From contig NZ_JACMYH010000003.1 of the NCBI RefSeq assembly GCF_014235765.1, positions 124,001 through 188,000 of the forward strand: a stretch of 64,000 nt of DNA, in the 5' to 3' direction. The notes beneath the pieces were generated by a model, which was not told the DNA's origin, searched no databases, and saw only the letters and a list, made by a program, of their open reading frames with translations. The DNA comes from Pseudomonas baltica. GTDB taxonomy: Bacteria > Pseudomonadota > Gammaproteobacteria > Pseudomonadales > Pseudomonadaceae. Below, one piece after another: positions 47,413-56,508 of this stretch. Positions within the stretch are counted from its first letter, which is position 1; every line of letters begins with the position of its first letter. Position numbers and translations under genes: made by a program.

Positions 47413-48411
47413 ATGAAACTCACGCGTTTGATGGCCGCCATGACCTTCGTCGCCGCAGGCATTGCCACTGCCAATGCGGTAGCCGCCGTCGACCCTTCCA
47501 TCCCTGCGTACGTCAAGACCACCGGCGTGTCGGGCAACTTGTCCAGTGTGGGCTCCGATACCCTGGCCAACCTGATGACCTTGTGGGCCGAGAACTACAA
47601 GAAGGAATACCCGAACGTCAATATCCAGATCCAGGCAGCAGGTTCGGCCACGGCGCCCACGGCGCTGATCGAAGGCACCGCCAACCTGGGGCCCATGAGC
47701 CGCAAGATGAAGGACACCGAGATGGCGGCCTTCGAGCAGAAATACGGCTACAAGCCCACGGCCATTCCGGTGGCCGTCGACGCCCTGGCCGTGTTCGTGC
47801 ACAAGGACAACCCGATCCAGCACCTGACCATGGAACAGGTCGACGCGGTGTTCTCGTCCACTCGCCTATGTGGCGCCAAGGCCGATGTGAAGACCTGGGG
47901 CGAACTGGGCGTGACCGGCGACCTGGCCAACAAACCGGTGCAGCTGTTCGGGCGCAACTCGGTGTCCGGTACCTATGGCTATTTCAAGGAAGAGGCCCTG
48001 TGCAAGGGTGACTACAAGCCCAACGTCAACGAGCAGCCAGGCTCGGCCTCGGTGGTACAGTCGATCAGCAGCTCGCTCAATGGCATTGGCTACTCGGGTA
48101 TCGGTTACAAGACCGCCAGTGTGAAGACCGTCCCGCTGGCCAAGAAAGGCACCAGCGAGTTCATCGAAGACACCGAGGAAAACGCCCTGAACGGCAAGTA
48201 TCCGTTGTCGCGCTTCCTCTATGTGTACGTCAACAAGGCACCGAACAAGCCGCTGGCGCCGCTGGAGGCCGAGTTCGTCAAGCTGATGCTGTCCAAGCAG
48301 GGCCAGGAAGTCGTGGTCAAGGATGGCTACATTCCCCTGCCGGCCAAAGTCGCCGCCAAGGCCCTGGCCGACCTGGGTCTGAAGGAAGGCGCAGACGTCG
48401 CCAAGCAATAA
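47413..48411 (+). CDS. pstS: Phosphate ABC transporter substrate-binding protein
   Basis: A 332-residue periplasmic phosphate-binding protein with a 25-residue signal peptide (ending NAVAA). [39 protein letters not shown] and [12 protein letters not shown] are the phosphate-binding loops. It is preceded by a Pho box. A terminator and a second Pho box separate it from pstCAB, so it can be expressed at a higher level on its own. Confidence 0.96.
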   Translation: MKLTRLMAAMTFVAAGIATANAVAAVDPSIPAYVKTTGVSGNLSSVGSDTLANLMTLWAENYKKEYPNVNIQIQAAGSATAPTALIEGTANLGPMSRKMKDTEMAAFEQKYGYKPTAIPVAVDALAVFVHKDNPIQHLTMEQVDAVFSSTRLCGAKADVKTWGELGVTGDLANKPVQLFGRNSVSGTYGYFKEEALCKGDYKPNVNEQPGSASVVQSISSSLNGIGYSGIGYKTASVKTVPLAKKGTSEFIEDTEENALNGKYPLSRFLYVYVNKAPNKPLAPLEAEFVKLMLSKQGQEVVVKDGYIPLPAKVAAKALADLGLKEGADVAKQ

Positions 48412-48424
48412 ACATCGCCACCCC

Positions 48425-48515
48425 GTAGGAGCGGCCAGTGGCCGCGAAACGAGCGCCGCGGCACACCTGATGCACCGCAGTGACAGGTTCGCGGCCACAG
48501 ACCGCTCCTACGGGA
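48425..48515. repeat. REP pair, TTCGCGGCC family
   Basis: CGTAGGAGCGGCCAGTGGCC at the left and TTCGCGGCCACAGACCGCTC at the right, inverted relative to each other, just after pstS. Confidence 0.85.
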
Positions 48516-48531
48516 TTAACCTACATCCATT

Positions 48532-48562
48532 CGCCGACGGCCTTGAGCCGGCCGGCGTTTTT
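48532..48562 (+). terminator. Intrinsic terminator between pstS and pstC
   Basis: CGCCGACGGC pairs with GCCGGCCGGCG (48532-48557, one bulge), followed by T5. Confidence 0.72.
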
Positions 48563-48576
48563 GTCGCGTCACCTCA

Positions 48577-48595
48577 TTGTCATGTTTCTGTCATA
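48577..48595 (+). promoter_or_regulatory. Pho box upstream of pstC
   Basis: TTGTCATGTTTCTGTCATA matches the PhoB consensus at 15 of 18 defined positions, the best in the window, 21 bp before the pstC start. With so short a distance the transcript would have almost no leader. Confidence 0.82.
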
Positions 48596-48616
48596 CAGGA
48601 TCGCTAGGGTGTGCGC

Positions 48617-50902
48617 ATGAACGATCTGGCCAATTCCCCGATGACCCCGACTTCTCCACCCAAGCGCATCGATTTCAACACGCCCGAGATGCAGCGCAAG
48701 CGGCGTATTCGCGCGCTCAAGGATCGCTTCACGCGCTGGTATGTGTTGGTCGGTGGCCTGGCCGTGCTGGCCGCGATCACCTTGATCTTCTTCTTTCTCG
48801 CCTACGTGGTGGTGCCGCTGTTCAAAGGCGCAGACCTGACGGTCGAGCCGCCGCTGCATCCCGCTTGGCTGCAGGATGCCGGCAAGCCTCTGGTTTATGC
48901 GCTCGAAGAGCAGAACGAGGCGGGCATGCGCGTCTCGGAGCAGGGCACGGCACTGTTCTTCAATGCTCATACCGGGGAAGAGCTGTCGCGCACGGCGTTG
49001 CCGATTCCCGCCGGCGTGACCGTGACCGCCAGCGCCAAGGACCAGCCAGGTGCGCCACTGGTGGTACTGGGCCTGTCCAACGGCCAGGCTCTGGTGTTTC
49101 GCCACACCTACCGGGTGACTTACCCGGGTGGCAACAAGACGGTGACCCCGGCGATCGAATACCCCTACGGCAACGCCCCCATCGAACTTGATCCTCAAGG
49201 CCGCGCGCTGGAGCGGGTGAGCATCAATGCCAGCGACTCCAGCCTGATCCTGGCCGGTTCCACCGGCGATCAGCTCAACGTGCTGCAGCTCACCCGCGAA
49301 GAAAACATGATGACCGGCGAGGTCGTCAACGAGCAGAAGCGCATCGAGCTGCCGCAGATGAACCAGGCGGTGAAGGCGATCTTCATCGACCCGCGCCAGC
49401 AGTGGCTTTATGTGATCAACGGCCGTGCCCAGGTCGATGTTTTCAGCCTGCGCGACCGCAGCATGAACGGCCGCTACAAGCTCAGCGAAAACGCCGACAC
49501 CCAGATCACCGCCAGCGCCCAGTTGGTCGGCGGCATCTCGCTGATCATCGGCGACTCCAGGGGCGGCCTGGCGCAATGGTTCATGGCCCGCGACGAAGAC
49601 GGCGAACCGCGCCTCAAGCAGATTCGTACCTTCCAGATGGGACACACGCCGATCATCCAGATCAGCTCCGAACAGCGGCGCAAGGGCTTCACCGCCCTGG
49701 ATGCATCCGGCCAGCTGGGGGTTTTCCACAGCACGGCGCACCGCACCCTGCTGGTCGAGCCCGTGGTCGACGGCGCGGGTATCTACGCCATGGCGCCGCG
49801 GGCCAACAAGCTCATGGTCGAAGCCAACGGCGCGTTGCAGCCCTTGACCCTGCACAACCCGCATCCGGAAGTTTCGTGGAGCTCGATGTGGAGCAAGGTC
49901 TGGTACGAAAACTACGACAAACCAGCCTATGTCTGGCAGTCGACCGCAGCCAACACCGATTTCGAACCCAAGATGAGCCTGGCGCCGCTGACGTTCGGCA
50001 CCTTGAAGGCCGCGTTCTACGCAATGCTGCTGGCCGCACCGCTGGCCATTGCCGCGGCGATCTACACCGCCTACTTCATGGCCCCCGGCATGCGCCGCAA
50101 GGTCAAGCCGGTCATCGAGCTGATGGAAGCCATGCCTACGGTGATCCTCGGCTTCTTCGCCGGCCTGTTCCTGGCACCTTATGTCGAAGGTCACCTGCCC
50201 GGTATCTTCAGCCTGCTCCTGCTTACCCCGCTGGGCATCCTGAGCGCAGGTTTCGTGGTCAGTCGCCTGCCGGAGTCGATCCGCCTGCGCATTCCGGACG
50301 GTTGGGAAAGCGCGATCCTGATCCCGGTGATCCTGCTGGTAGGCTGGTTTGCGCTGTACATGAGCCCGTTCCTGGAAACCTGGTGGTTCGGCGGCGACAT
50401 GCGCCTGTGGATCAGCAACGACCTGGGCATCACCTACGATCAGCGCAACGCCTTGGTGGTCGGTCTGGCCATGGGCTTCGCGGTCATTCCGAACATCTAT
50501 TCGATTGCCGAGGACGCCGTGTTCAGCGTGCCGCGCGGCCTGACCCTGGGTTCGCTGGCGCTGGGCGCCACACCCTGGCAGACCCTGACCCGCGTGGTGA
50601 TCCTGACCGCCAGCCCAGGCATCTTCTCGGCGCTGATGATCGGCATGGGCCGGGCCGTGGGCGAGACCATGATCGTACTGATGGCCACCGGCAACACACC
50701 GGTCATGGAAATGAACCTGTTCGAAGGCCTGCGCACCCTGGCGGCCAACGTCGCGGTGGAAATGCCCGAGTCGGAAGTAGGCGGCAGTCACTACCGCGTG
50801 CTGTTCCTCTCGGCCCTGGTGCTGCTGTTGTTCACCTTCGTCATGAACACCGCGGCCGAGCTGATTCGTCAGCGCCTGCGCAAAAAGTATTCATCGCTTT
50901 GA
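48617..50902 (+). CDS. pstC: Phosphate ABC transporter permease PstC (long form)
   Basis: A 761-residue inner-membrane permease, far longer than the roughly 320 residues of enterobacterial PstC. One helix (about 40-62) is followed by a large periplasmic insert of about 380 residues, then the typical PstC transmembrane domain with PVIELMEAMPTVILGFFAGL and GATPWQTLTRVVI (the EAA-like loop). The ATG at 48617 is used; a GTG six bases upstream is possible. The long form is common in Pseudomonas. Operon with pstA (16-bp gap), pstB and phoU. Confidence 0.94.
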   Translation: MNDLANSPMTPTSPPKRIDFNTPEMQRKRRIRALKDRFTRWYVLVGGLAVLAAITLIFFFLAYVVVPLFKGADLTVEPPLHPAWLQDAGKPLVYALEEQNEAGMRVSEQGTALFFNAHTGEELSRTALPIPAGVTVTASAKDQPGAPLVVLGLSNGQALVFRHTYRVTYPGGNKTVTPAIEYPYGNAPIELDPQGRALERVSINASDSSLILAGSTGDQLNVLQLTREENMMTGEVVNEQKRIELPQMNQAVKAIFIDPRQQWLYVINGRAQVDVFSLRDRSMNGRYKLSENADTQITASAQLVGGISLIIGDSRGGLAQWFMARDEDGEPRLKQIRTFQMGHTPIIQISSEQRRKGFTALDASGQLGVFHSTAHRTLLVEPVVDGAGIYAMAPRANKLMVEANGALQPLTLHNPHPEVSWSSMWSKVWYENYDKPAYVWQSTAANTDFEPKMSLAPLTFGTLKAAFYAMLLAAPLAIAAAIYTAYFMAPGMRRKVKPVIELMEAMPTVILGFFAGLFLAPYVEGHLPGIFSLLLLTPLGILSAGFVVSRLPESIRLRIPDGWESAILIPVILLVGWFALYMSPFLETWWFGGDMRLWISNDLGITYDQRNALVVGLAMGFAVIPNIYSIAEDAVFSVPRGLTLGSLALGATPWQTLTRVVILTASPGIFSALMIGMGRAVGETMIVLMATGNTPVMEMNLFEGLRTLAANVAVEMPESEVGGSHYRVLFLSALVLLLFTFVMNTAAELIRQRLRKKYSSL

Positions 50903-50918
50903 GAAAAGGTAGCCAGCT

Positions 50919-52589
50919 GTGAAGCAGAACTCCCTGAAAGGCTGGTTCAAGAGCGGCTCGCCCGGCGTATGGCTGAGCGGCGGGGCCGTGTCCATCGCGG
51001 TGATCATGACCCTGGGCCTGCTGGCGGTGATCGCCGTGCGTGGCCTGGCACATTTCTGGCCGGCCGACCTGATACAAGCCAGCTACAACGTGCCGGGGAT
51101 GGCTAACCACCTGGTCATCGGCGAAATCGTGCAGAAGGAAGAGGTGCCGCGCGAACGTCTGAAAAGTGCCGGCCTGCCGGTGCCGGACAGCGGCCCCGAA
51201 TTCATGACCCGCGAGCTGGTCAAGGTCGGCAACCGCGACATCAATGGTGCCGATTTCACCTGGATCGTCGGCGACTGGTTGGCCGAGCAGAGCACCCCGC
51301 CCGAGCTCATGGCGCTGGAGCGGCGCGAGTGGGGCAATTTCTATGGCTACCTGGTCAATATCAAGGAACAAGGCAAGGTCGTCGCCGAGGGTGAAACAGC
51401 CTGGCCGGAACTGCAGAGCCGCATCACCCGGGTCAGCGACCTGGCGGATGCGCTGAGGCGGTTGGAGAAGTCCGATATCGGCAAGGTCAATGCCGGCCTG
51501 GAAAGGCTGCGTCTGCAGACCCGTCGCCTGGAACTCGAAGGCCGGCTCACGCCCGTGGCGCAGGCCGACATGGACGCCGAGCGCGCCGAGCTCGACGCGA
51601 GTTACAAAGACATCGAAACCCGCCTGGGCGCGCTGCATGCCCAGGTCAATCGCGACAGCGTCACGGTGCGTGACGCCAACGGCAAGGAAATCGAGGTTCA
51701 GCTGGGCCAGATCGTCCACGCCTATCAGCCCAATGCCATGAATACGCTGACCAAGCTGGGTTTCTATTTCAGCAAGATGTGGGAATTCCTCAGCGATGAC
51801 CCGCGCGAAGCCAACACCGAGGGTGGGATCTTTCCGGCCATCTTCGGCACGGTGATGATGACCCTGATCATGGCCGTCATCGTCACGCCGTTCGGCGTAC
51901 TGGCGGCGGTCTACCTGCGTGAGTACGCCAAGCAGAATACCTTCACGCGGCTGATCCGCATTGCGGTGAACAACCTGGCGGGTGTACCGGCCATCGTCTA
52001 TGGCGTGTTCGGCCTGGGGTTCTTCGTCTATGTGCTCGGTGGCTCGCTCGATCGGCTGTTCTTTCCCGAGGCCCTGCCGGCGCCGACCTTCGGCACGCCG
52101 GGGCTGTTGTGGGCGTCGCTGACCCTGGCCCTGCTAGCGGTGCCGGTAGTGATCGTGGCCACCGAGGAGGGCCTGGCGCGGATTCCGCGGACCGTGCGCG
52201 AGGGCTCGCTCGCCCTCGGCGCGACCAAGGCGGAAACCCTGTGGAAGATCGTCCTGCCCATGGCCAGCCCGGCAATGATGACCGGCATGATCCTGGCCGT
52301 GGCCCGCGCTGCTGGCGAGGTGGCGCCGCTGATGCTGGTGGGTGTGGTCAAGCTGGCGCCGTCGCTGCCGCTGGACGGCAACTACCCGTACCTGCACCTG
52401 GACCAGAAGATCATGCACCTGGGCTTTCATATCTATGACGTCGGTTTCCAGAGCCCCAACGTGGAGGCCGCGCGACCGCTGGTGTATGCCACCGCATTGC
52501 TGCTGGTGCTGGTGATCGCTACGCTGAACCTGTCGGCGGTGTGGATCCGCAACCACTTGCGCGAGAAGTACAAGGCGCTGGACAGTTGA
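50919..52589 (+). CDS. pstA: Phosphate ABC transporter permease PstA (long form)
   Basis: A 556-residue permease with an N-terminal helix (about 20-45), a periplasmic insert of about 230 residues with predicted coiled-coil (RLRLQTRRLELEGRL), and the C-terminal PstA domain with NNLAGVPAIVYGVFGLGFF and EGSLALGATKAETLWKIVLP. Start is GTG at 50919, which has an SD-like AAAGGTAG before it. The insert mirrors that of PstC, so the two may contact each other or PstS on the periplasmic side (inference). Confidence 0.94.
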   Translation: MKQNSLKGWFKSGSPGVWLSGGAVSIAVIMTLGLLAVIAVRGLAHFWPADLIQASYNVPGMANHLVIGEIVQKEEVPRERLKSAGLPVPDSGPEFMTRELVKVGNRDINGADFTWIVGDWLAEQSTPPELMALERREWGNFYGYLVNIKEQGKVVAEGETAWPELQSRITRVSDLADALRRLEKSDIGKVNAGLERLRLQTRRLELEGRLTPVAQADMDAERAELDASYKDIETRLGALHAQVNRDSVTVRDANGKEIEVQLGQIVHAYQPNAMNTLTKLGFYFSKMWEFLSDDPREANTEGGIFPAIFGTVMMTLIMAVIVTPFGVLAAVYLREYAKQNTFTRLIRIAVNNLAGVPAIVYGVFGLGFFVYVLGGSLDRLFFPEALPAPTFGTPGLLWASLTLALLAVPVVIVATEEGLARIPRTVREGSLALGATKAETLWKIVLPMASPAMMTGMILAVARAAGEVAPLMLVGVVKLAPSLPLDGNYPYLHLDQKIMHLGFHIYDVGFQSPNVEAARPLVYATALLLVLVIATLNLSAVWIRNHLREKYKALDS

Positions 52590-52607
52590 GGGGTGTGTCA
52601 GTGATGG

Positions 52608-52641
52608 CCCCTTCGCGGGCAGAGCCCGCTCCGCCCGCGAA
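52608..52641. repeat. REP element, CTTCGCGGGCAGAGCCCGC type
   Basis: Single palindrome CCTTCGCGGGCAGAGCCCGC followed by TCCGCCCGCG, between pstA and pstB. If it forms a stem it may weaken or stabilise the mRNA at this point. Confidence 0.7.
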
Positions 52642-52706
52642 CAGCTCATCACAGCCCCCGGAATATTCCAACGTTGAACCGAATTTGACAGCCTCTGGAG
52701 TCTGCC

Positions 52707-53540
52707 ATGCAGCATGAAAACCCATCCCATGGCATCAACCTGTCGGCCCTGGGGCGCGACAAGCAGAGCCTGAACCTGGCGAAAGAGACCGTGGCCATCG
52801 AAGTGCCCGGCCTGAGCCTGTTCTACGGCGACAAGCAAGCGTTGTTCGACATCGGCATGAACATTCCCAAGCAGCGCGTGACCGCCTTCATCGGCCCGTC
52901 GGGCTGCGGCAAGTCGACCCTGCTGCGCACCTTCAACCGCATGAACGACCTGGTCGATGGCTGCCGCGTACAGGGTGCCATCAACCTCTATGGCCACGAT
53001 ATCTATAGCAAGGGCGAGGACGTCGCCGAGCTGCGTCGCCGCGTCGGCATGGTGTTCCAGAAGCCCAACCCGTTCCCCAAGACCATCTACGAGAACGTGG
53101 TCTACGGCCTGCGCATCCAGGGCATCAACAAGAAGCGCATCCTCGATGAAGCGGTCGAGTGGGCGCTCAGGGGCGCAGCCTTGTGGGACGAGGTCAAGGA
53201 CCGCCTGCACGAGTCGGCGCTGGGCCTGTCCGGCGGCCAGCAGCAGCGTCTGGTGATCGCCCGCACCATCGCCGTCGAGCCCGAGGTACTGTTGCTCGAC
53301 GAACCGTGCTCGGCGCTCGACCCGATTTCCACGCTCAAGGTCGAAGAGCTGATCTACGAGCTCAAGTCCAAGTACACCATCGTCATCGTGACCCACAACA
53401 TGCAGCAGGCCGCGCGGGTGTCGGACTACACGGCGTTCATGTACATGGGCAAGCTGGTGGAGTTCGGCGATACCGACACGCTGTTCACCAATCCCGCCAA
53501 GAAGCAGACCGAAGACTACATTACCGGTCGCTACGGCTAG
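52707..53540 (+). CDS. pstB: Phosphate ABC transporter ATP-binding protein
   Basis: A 277-residue ATPase. Walker [10 protein letters not shown] (about 63-71), the signature LSGGQQQR, Walker [14 protein letters not shown] with the PstB-typical Cys, and [19 protein letters not shown] are visible. An N-terminal extension of about 25 residues precedes the ABC domain. phoU follows after 55 bp. Confidence 0.97.
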   Translation: MQHENPSHGINLSALGRDKQSLNLAKETVAIEVPGLSLFYGDKQALFDIGMNIPKQRVTAFIGPSGCGKSTLLRTFNRMNDLVDGCRVQGAINLYGHDIYSKGEDVAELRRRVGMVFQKPNPFPKTIYENVVYGLRIQGINKKRILDEAVEWALRGAALWDEVKDRLHESALGLSGGQQQRLVIARTIAVEPEVLLLDEPCSALDPISTLKVEELIYELKSKYTIVIVTHNMQQAARVSDYTAFMYMGKLVEFGDTDTLFTNPAKKQTEDYITGRYG

Positions 53541-53595
53541 GGCTTCGCAGCGGTTGCTGGCATCATCCCGAGTGGACGCACCAAGGATTCGACCC

Positions 53596-54354
53596 ATGAT
53601 CAGTAAAGAAGGCCTCACCCATCACATCTCGCAGCAGTTCAACGCCGAACTCGAGGAGGTGCGCAGCCACCTGCTGGCCATGGGCGGGCTGGTCGAGAAG
53701 CAGGTCAACGACGCGGTCACCGCGCTGATCGAGGCCGACTCCGGCCTGGCCCAGCAGGTGCGCGAGGTCGACGAGCAGATCAACCAGATGGAGCGCAACA
53801 TCGACGAGGAATGCCTGCGCATCCTCGCACGTCGACAGCCCGCGGCCTCCGACCTGCGGCTGATCATCAGCATTTCCAAGTCGGTGATCGACCTGGAGCG
53901 CATCGGCGACGAATCGACCAAGATCGCCCGTCGCGCCATCCAGCTGTGCGAGGAGGGCGAGTCGCCGCGTGGCTACGTCGAGGTGCGGCACATCGGCGAC
54001 CAGGTACGCATCATGGTGCGCGACGCGCTCGACGCCTTCGCCCGCTTCGACGCCGACCTGGCCCTGTCGGTGGCGCAGTACGACAAGACCATCGACCGCG
54101 AGTACAAGACGGCGCTGCGCGAGCTGGTGACCTACATGATGGAAGACCCGCGCTCCATCTCCCGAGTGCTCAACGTGATCTGGGTGCTGCGCTCGCTGGA
54201 GCGCATCGGCGACCATGCGCGCAACATCTCCGAACTGGTGATTTACCTGGTGCGCGGTACCGATGTGCGGCACATGGGCCTCAAGCGCATGAAGCAGGAA
54301 GTCGAAGGCACCCTCGACAGCGCTAATGTTCTGGACCAACCTGACGATAAGTAA
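53596..54354 (+). CDS. phoU: Phosphate signalling protein PhoU
   Basis: A 252-residue all-helical protein of two PhoU repeats with the metal-binding ExxxD-type motifs (ERIGDESTKIARR at about 98-110, and ERIGDHARNISEL in the second repeat). It links Pst transport to the PhoR kinase and keeps the Pho regulon off when phosphate is sufficient. It ends the pstCAB-phoU operon and is followed by an intrinsic terminator. Confidence 0.96.
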   Translation: MISKEGLTHHISQQFNAELEEVRSHLLAMGGLVEKQVNDAVTALIEADSGLAQQVREVDEQINQMERNIDEECLRILARRQPAASDLRLIISISKSVIDLERIGDESTKIARRAIQLCEEGESPRGYVEVRHIGDQVRIMVRDALDAFARFDADLALSVAQYDKTIDREYKTALRELVTYMMEDPRSISRVLNVIWVLRSLERIGDHARNISELVIYLVRGTDVRHMGLKRMKQEVEGTLDSANVLDQPDDK

Positions 54355-54370
54355 GGTGGCCCGACACGAA

Positions 54371-54395
54371 CGCCCGGCCTTTGCCGGGCGTTTTT
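54371..54395 (+). terminator. Intrinsic terminator of the pst-phoU operon
   Basis: CGCCCGGC (54371-54378) pairs with GCCGGGCG (54383-54390), followed by T5. Confidence 0.9.
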
Positions 54396-54494
54396 CATTG
54401 TGGGTCGAAGCGAGGCAGCCGTGTGGCCAGCCACGCCACGTGGCACGTGGCCCTTGGCGAGCGGTAATGCCTGCGCGGTTTTCAGGAGCGGTCG

Positions 54495-55400
54495 ATGAGC
54501 AAGATCAGTGTACTGGTAGTGGATGACGCGCCGTTCATCCGCGATCTGGTGAAGAAATGCCTGCGCAATGCCTTTCCCGGCATCGTCGTCGAAGATGCAG
54601 TCAACGGACGCAAGGCGCAGTCCTTGATGATGCACAACAGTTACGACATGGTGCTGTGCGACTGGGAAATGCCGGAAATGTCAGGCCTTGAACTGCTGAC
54701 CTGGACCCGCGAGCAGGAAAACAGCAAGACCTTGCCCTTCATCATGGTGACCAGTCGAGGCGACAAGGAAAACGTCGTGCAGGCGATCCAGGCCGGCGTT
54801 TCCGATTACATCGGCAAGCCGTTCACCAACGAACAGCTGATGACCAAGGTCAAGAAGGCCCTGGCCAAGGTCGGCAAGCTGCAGGCATTGGCCGCCGGGG
54901 CGCCGACTCGCCAGCAGGCCGCTTCGGCCTTTGCCAACGATTCACTCAGTGCGTTGACCTCGGGCCGTGCCGAGCCTGCACGGGCTGCAGCACCGGCGTC
55001 TCGTCCTGCCAGCCCACTGTTGGCAGGTGCAGCGCCGCCGCCCCCGCGAGCTTCAGCGCCCATGGGCCGCGGGCAGGGCCAACTGCGCTTGCCGGGTGGC
55101 AGCCAGCAGTGCGTGATCAAGGCCCTGAGCCTCAAGGAAGCGTTGCTGGTGGTACGCCGCGCAGCCGTGTTGCCCCAGGTGCTGGAGTTGGCTGTGCTGG
55201 ACCTTGAGCAGGGCGAGAATGCCGAGGTGGCTCGCCTCAACGGCTACCTGCACGCCGTCGCCGCCTTCGAGCCCAAGCCCGACAGCGACTGGCTGCAGCT
55301 GACGTTCCGTTTTCTCGATCAGGATGCGCAGAAGCTCGACTACGTTTCGCGCTTGATCGCCCGTGGATCGGTGCAGAAACATTTCGTGCCAGGCGCCTGA
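54495..55400 (+). CDS. Response regulator with an N-terminal REC domain and an unassigned C-terminal domain
   Basis: A 301-residue protein. The REC domain (about 1-125) has VLVVDDAPFIRDLVKKC, the phosphoacceptor Asp in MVLCDWEMPEMSG and the Lys in YIGKPFT. An Ala/Pro-rich linker (about 135-195) follows, and then a C-terminal domain (about 198-301) with SLKEALLVVRRAAVLPQVLE and FRFLDQDAQKLDYVSRLIAR that could be a divergent PilZ-like fold, though no RxxxR motif is clear. It lies between phoU and an M23 peptidase gene. No sensor kinase is next to it. Confidence 0.85.
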   Translation: MSKISVLVVDDAPFIRDLVKKCLRNAFPGIVVEDAVNGRKAQSLMMHNSYDMVLCDWEMPEMSGLELLTWTREQENSKTLPFIMVTSRGDKENVVQAIQAGVSDYIGKPFTNEQLMTKVKKALAKVGKLQALAAGAPTRQQAASAFANDSLSALTSGRAEPARAAAPASRPASPLLAGAAPPPPRASAPMGRGQGQLRLPGGSQQCVIKALSLKEALLVVRRAAVLPQVLELAVLDLEQGENAEVARLNGYLHAVAAFEPKPDSDWLQLTFRFLDQDAQKLDYVSRLIARGSVQKHFVPGA

Positions 55401-55470
55401 CAGATGGCACATTGCCGCTGCGCCGATACCTGCTAATCTTGGCGCTCGTTCCCCTTCAGACATCGCCCCC

Positions 55471-56367
55471 ATGGTCTATCGCCTCCTGCTGATCTGCGGC
55501 CTGCTCGCGGCCGCCCCCATGGCTCAGGCGGCGACCGTCTACAAGTTCACCAATGCCGATGGCGTCACCTCCTATACCGACCGGCCCGTGCCCGGCGCGC
55601 GGGTCTTCGTGCTGCGCGAGCGCATCGTCGAGCGCATCGACCGGCAGGTTCGTCTGGAGGTGAAGAAAGGCAAGGGCAGCGCCAATTTCATGGTGCGCAA
55701 CGATCTCTACGCGCCCGTCGAGGTCGAGCTCAAGCTGAGCAAGTTGCGCAACGTGCAAGGCCTGCCGCCCAGCAGCATCCGCCGGGTGGTGCCCGCGCGC
55801 AGCAGCGTCAGCCTGGTGGTGCTCACGGCCCAGCAGGCCGGCAAGCCGTTGGGCTATGCGCAAACGCTGGTGTCCTCGATCGGTGACCCGCAGGGCGAGG
55901 CGCATGGTTATCGCTATCCGTTCCCATGGCGCGGCGGACCTTTCCGCCTGACCCAGGGCCCGAATGGCAAATACAGCCATTTCGGCGCCAAGGGGCGCTA
56001 TGCCATGGACATCGCCATGCCCGAAGGCACGCCGATCATAGCGGCGCGCGGCGGCACGGTGATCAAGGTGGAAAACGAGCAGGACAATCGCGGTGACAAC
56101 CCGTCGGGCAACTTCGTGCGCATCCTCCACGAGGACGGCACCATGGGCGTCTATCTGCACCTGATGCGCGGTTCGGTCAGCGTCAGGGAGGGTCAGCAGG
56201 TCAGTGTCGGTTCGGCGCTGGCGCGCTCGGGCAACACCGGCAACAGCACCGGCCCGCACCTGCATTTCGTGGTGCAGCGCAACGTCGGCCTGGCGCTGGA
56301 ATCGATCCCCTACCAGTTCGACCGGCCACTGGGCGTGCTCCCCAACTTTGCCGTCGGCGGCCAGTAG
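55471..56367 (+). CDS. M23 family peptidoglycan metallopeptidase
   Basis: A 298-residue periplasmic endopeptidase. Signal peptide 1-20 (ending AQA), then VYKFTNADGVTSYTDRPV resembling a DUF4124 domain, then the M23/LytM domain with SHFGAKGRYAMDIAMPEG (first His and Asp ligands) and HLHFVVQR (HxH ligand). All metal ligands are present, so it should be active. Its cell-wall substrate is not evident. Confidence 0.92.
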   Translation: MVYRLLLICGLLAAAPMAQAATVYKFTNADGVTSYTDRPVPGARVFVLRERIVERIDRQVRLEVKKGKGSANFMVRNDLYAPVEVELKLSKLRNVQGLPPSSIRRVVPARSSVSLVVLTAQQAGKPLGYAQTLVSSIGDPQGEAHGYRYPFPWRGGPFRLTQGPNGKYSHFGAKGRYAMDIAMPEGTPIIAARGGTVIKVENEQDNRGDNPSGNFVRILHEDGTMGVYLHLMRGSVSVREGQQVSVGSALARSGNTGNSTGPHLHFVVQRNVGLALESIPYQFDRPLGVLPNFAVGGQ

Positions 56368-56420
56368 CCTCGTCGCAGGAACCACCCCCTGCGTGAGCAG
56401 ACCTTTGTGCTACTGACCCA

Positions 56421-56452
56421 TGTGGGAGCGGGTTCTACCCGCGAAGAGGCCA
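56421..56452. repeat. REP element, CCTCTTCGCGGG family
   Basis: GTGGGAGCGGGTTCTACCCG followed by CGAAGAGGCC, in inverted orientation relative to the copy at 18476. Confidence 0.8.
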
Positions 56453-56508
56453 GCAAGGTCACTGCACAGTGCCCGGCCTGCTCGCAGCTGGCACCGACCT
56501 GCCACACA

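Noticed and set aside
54436..54451. A second parS-like sequence (CCACGTGGCACGTGGC)
   Set aside because: It contains CACGTG but lacks the GTTCC/GGAAC arms required for a parS match.
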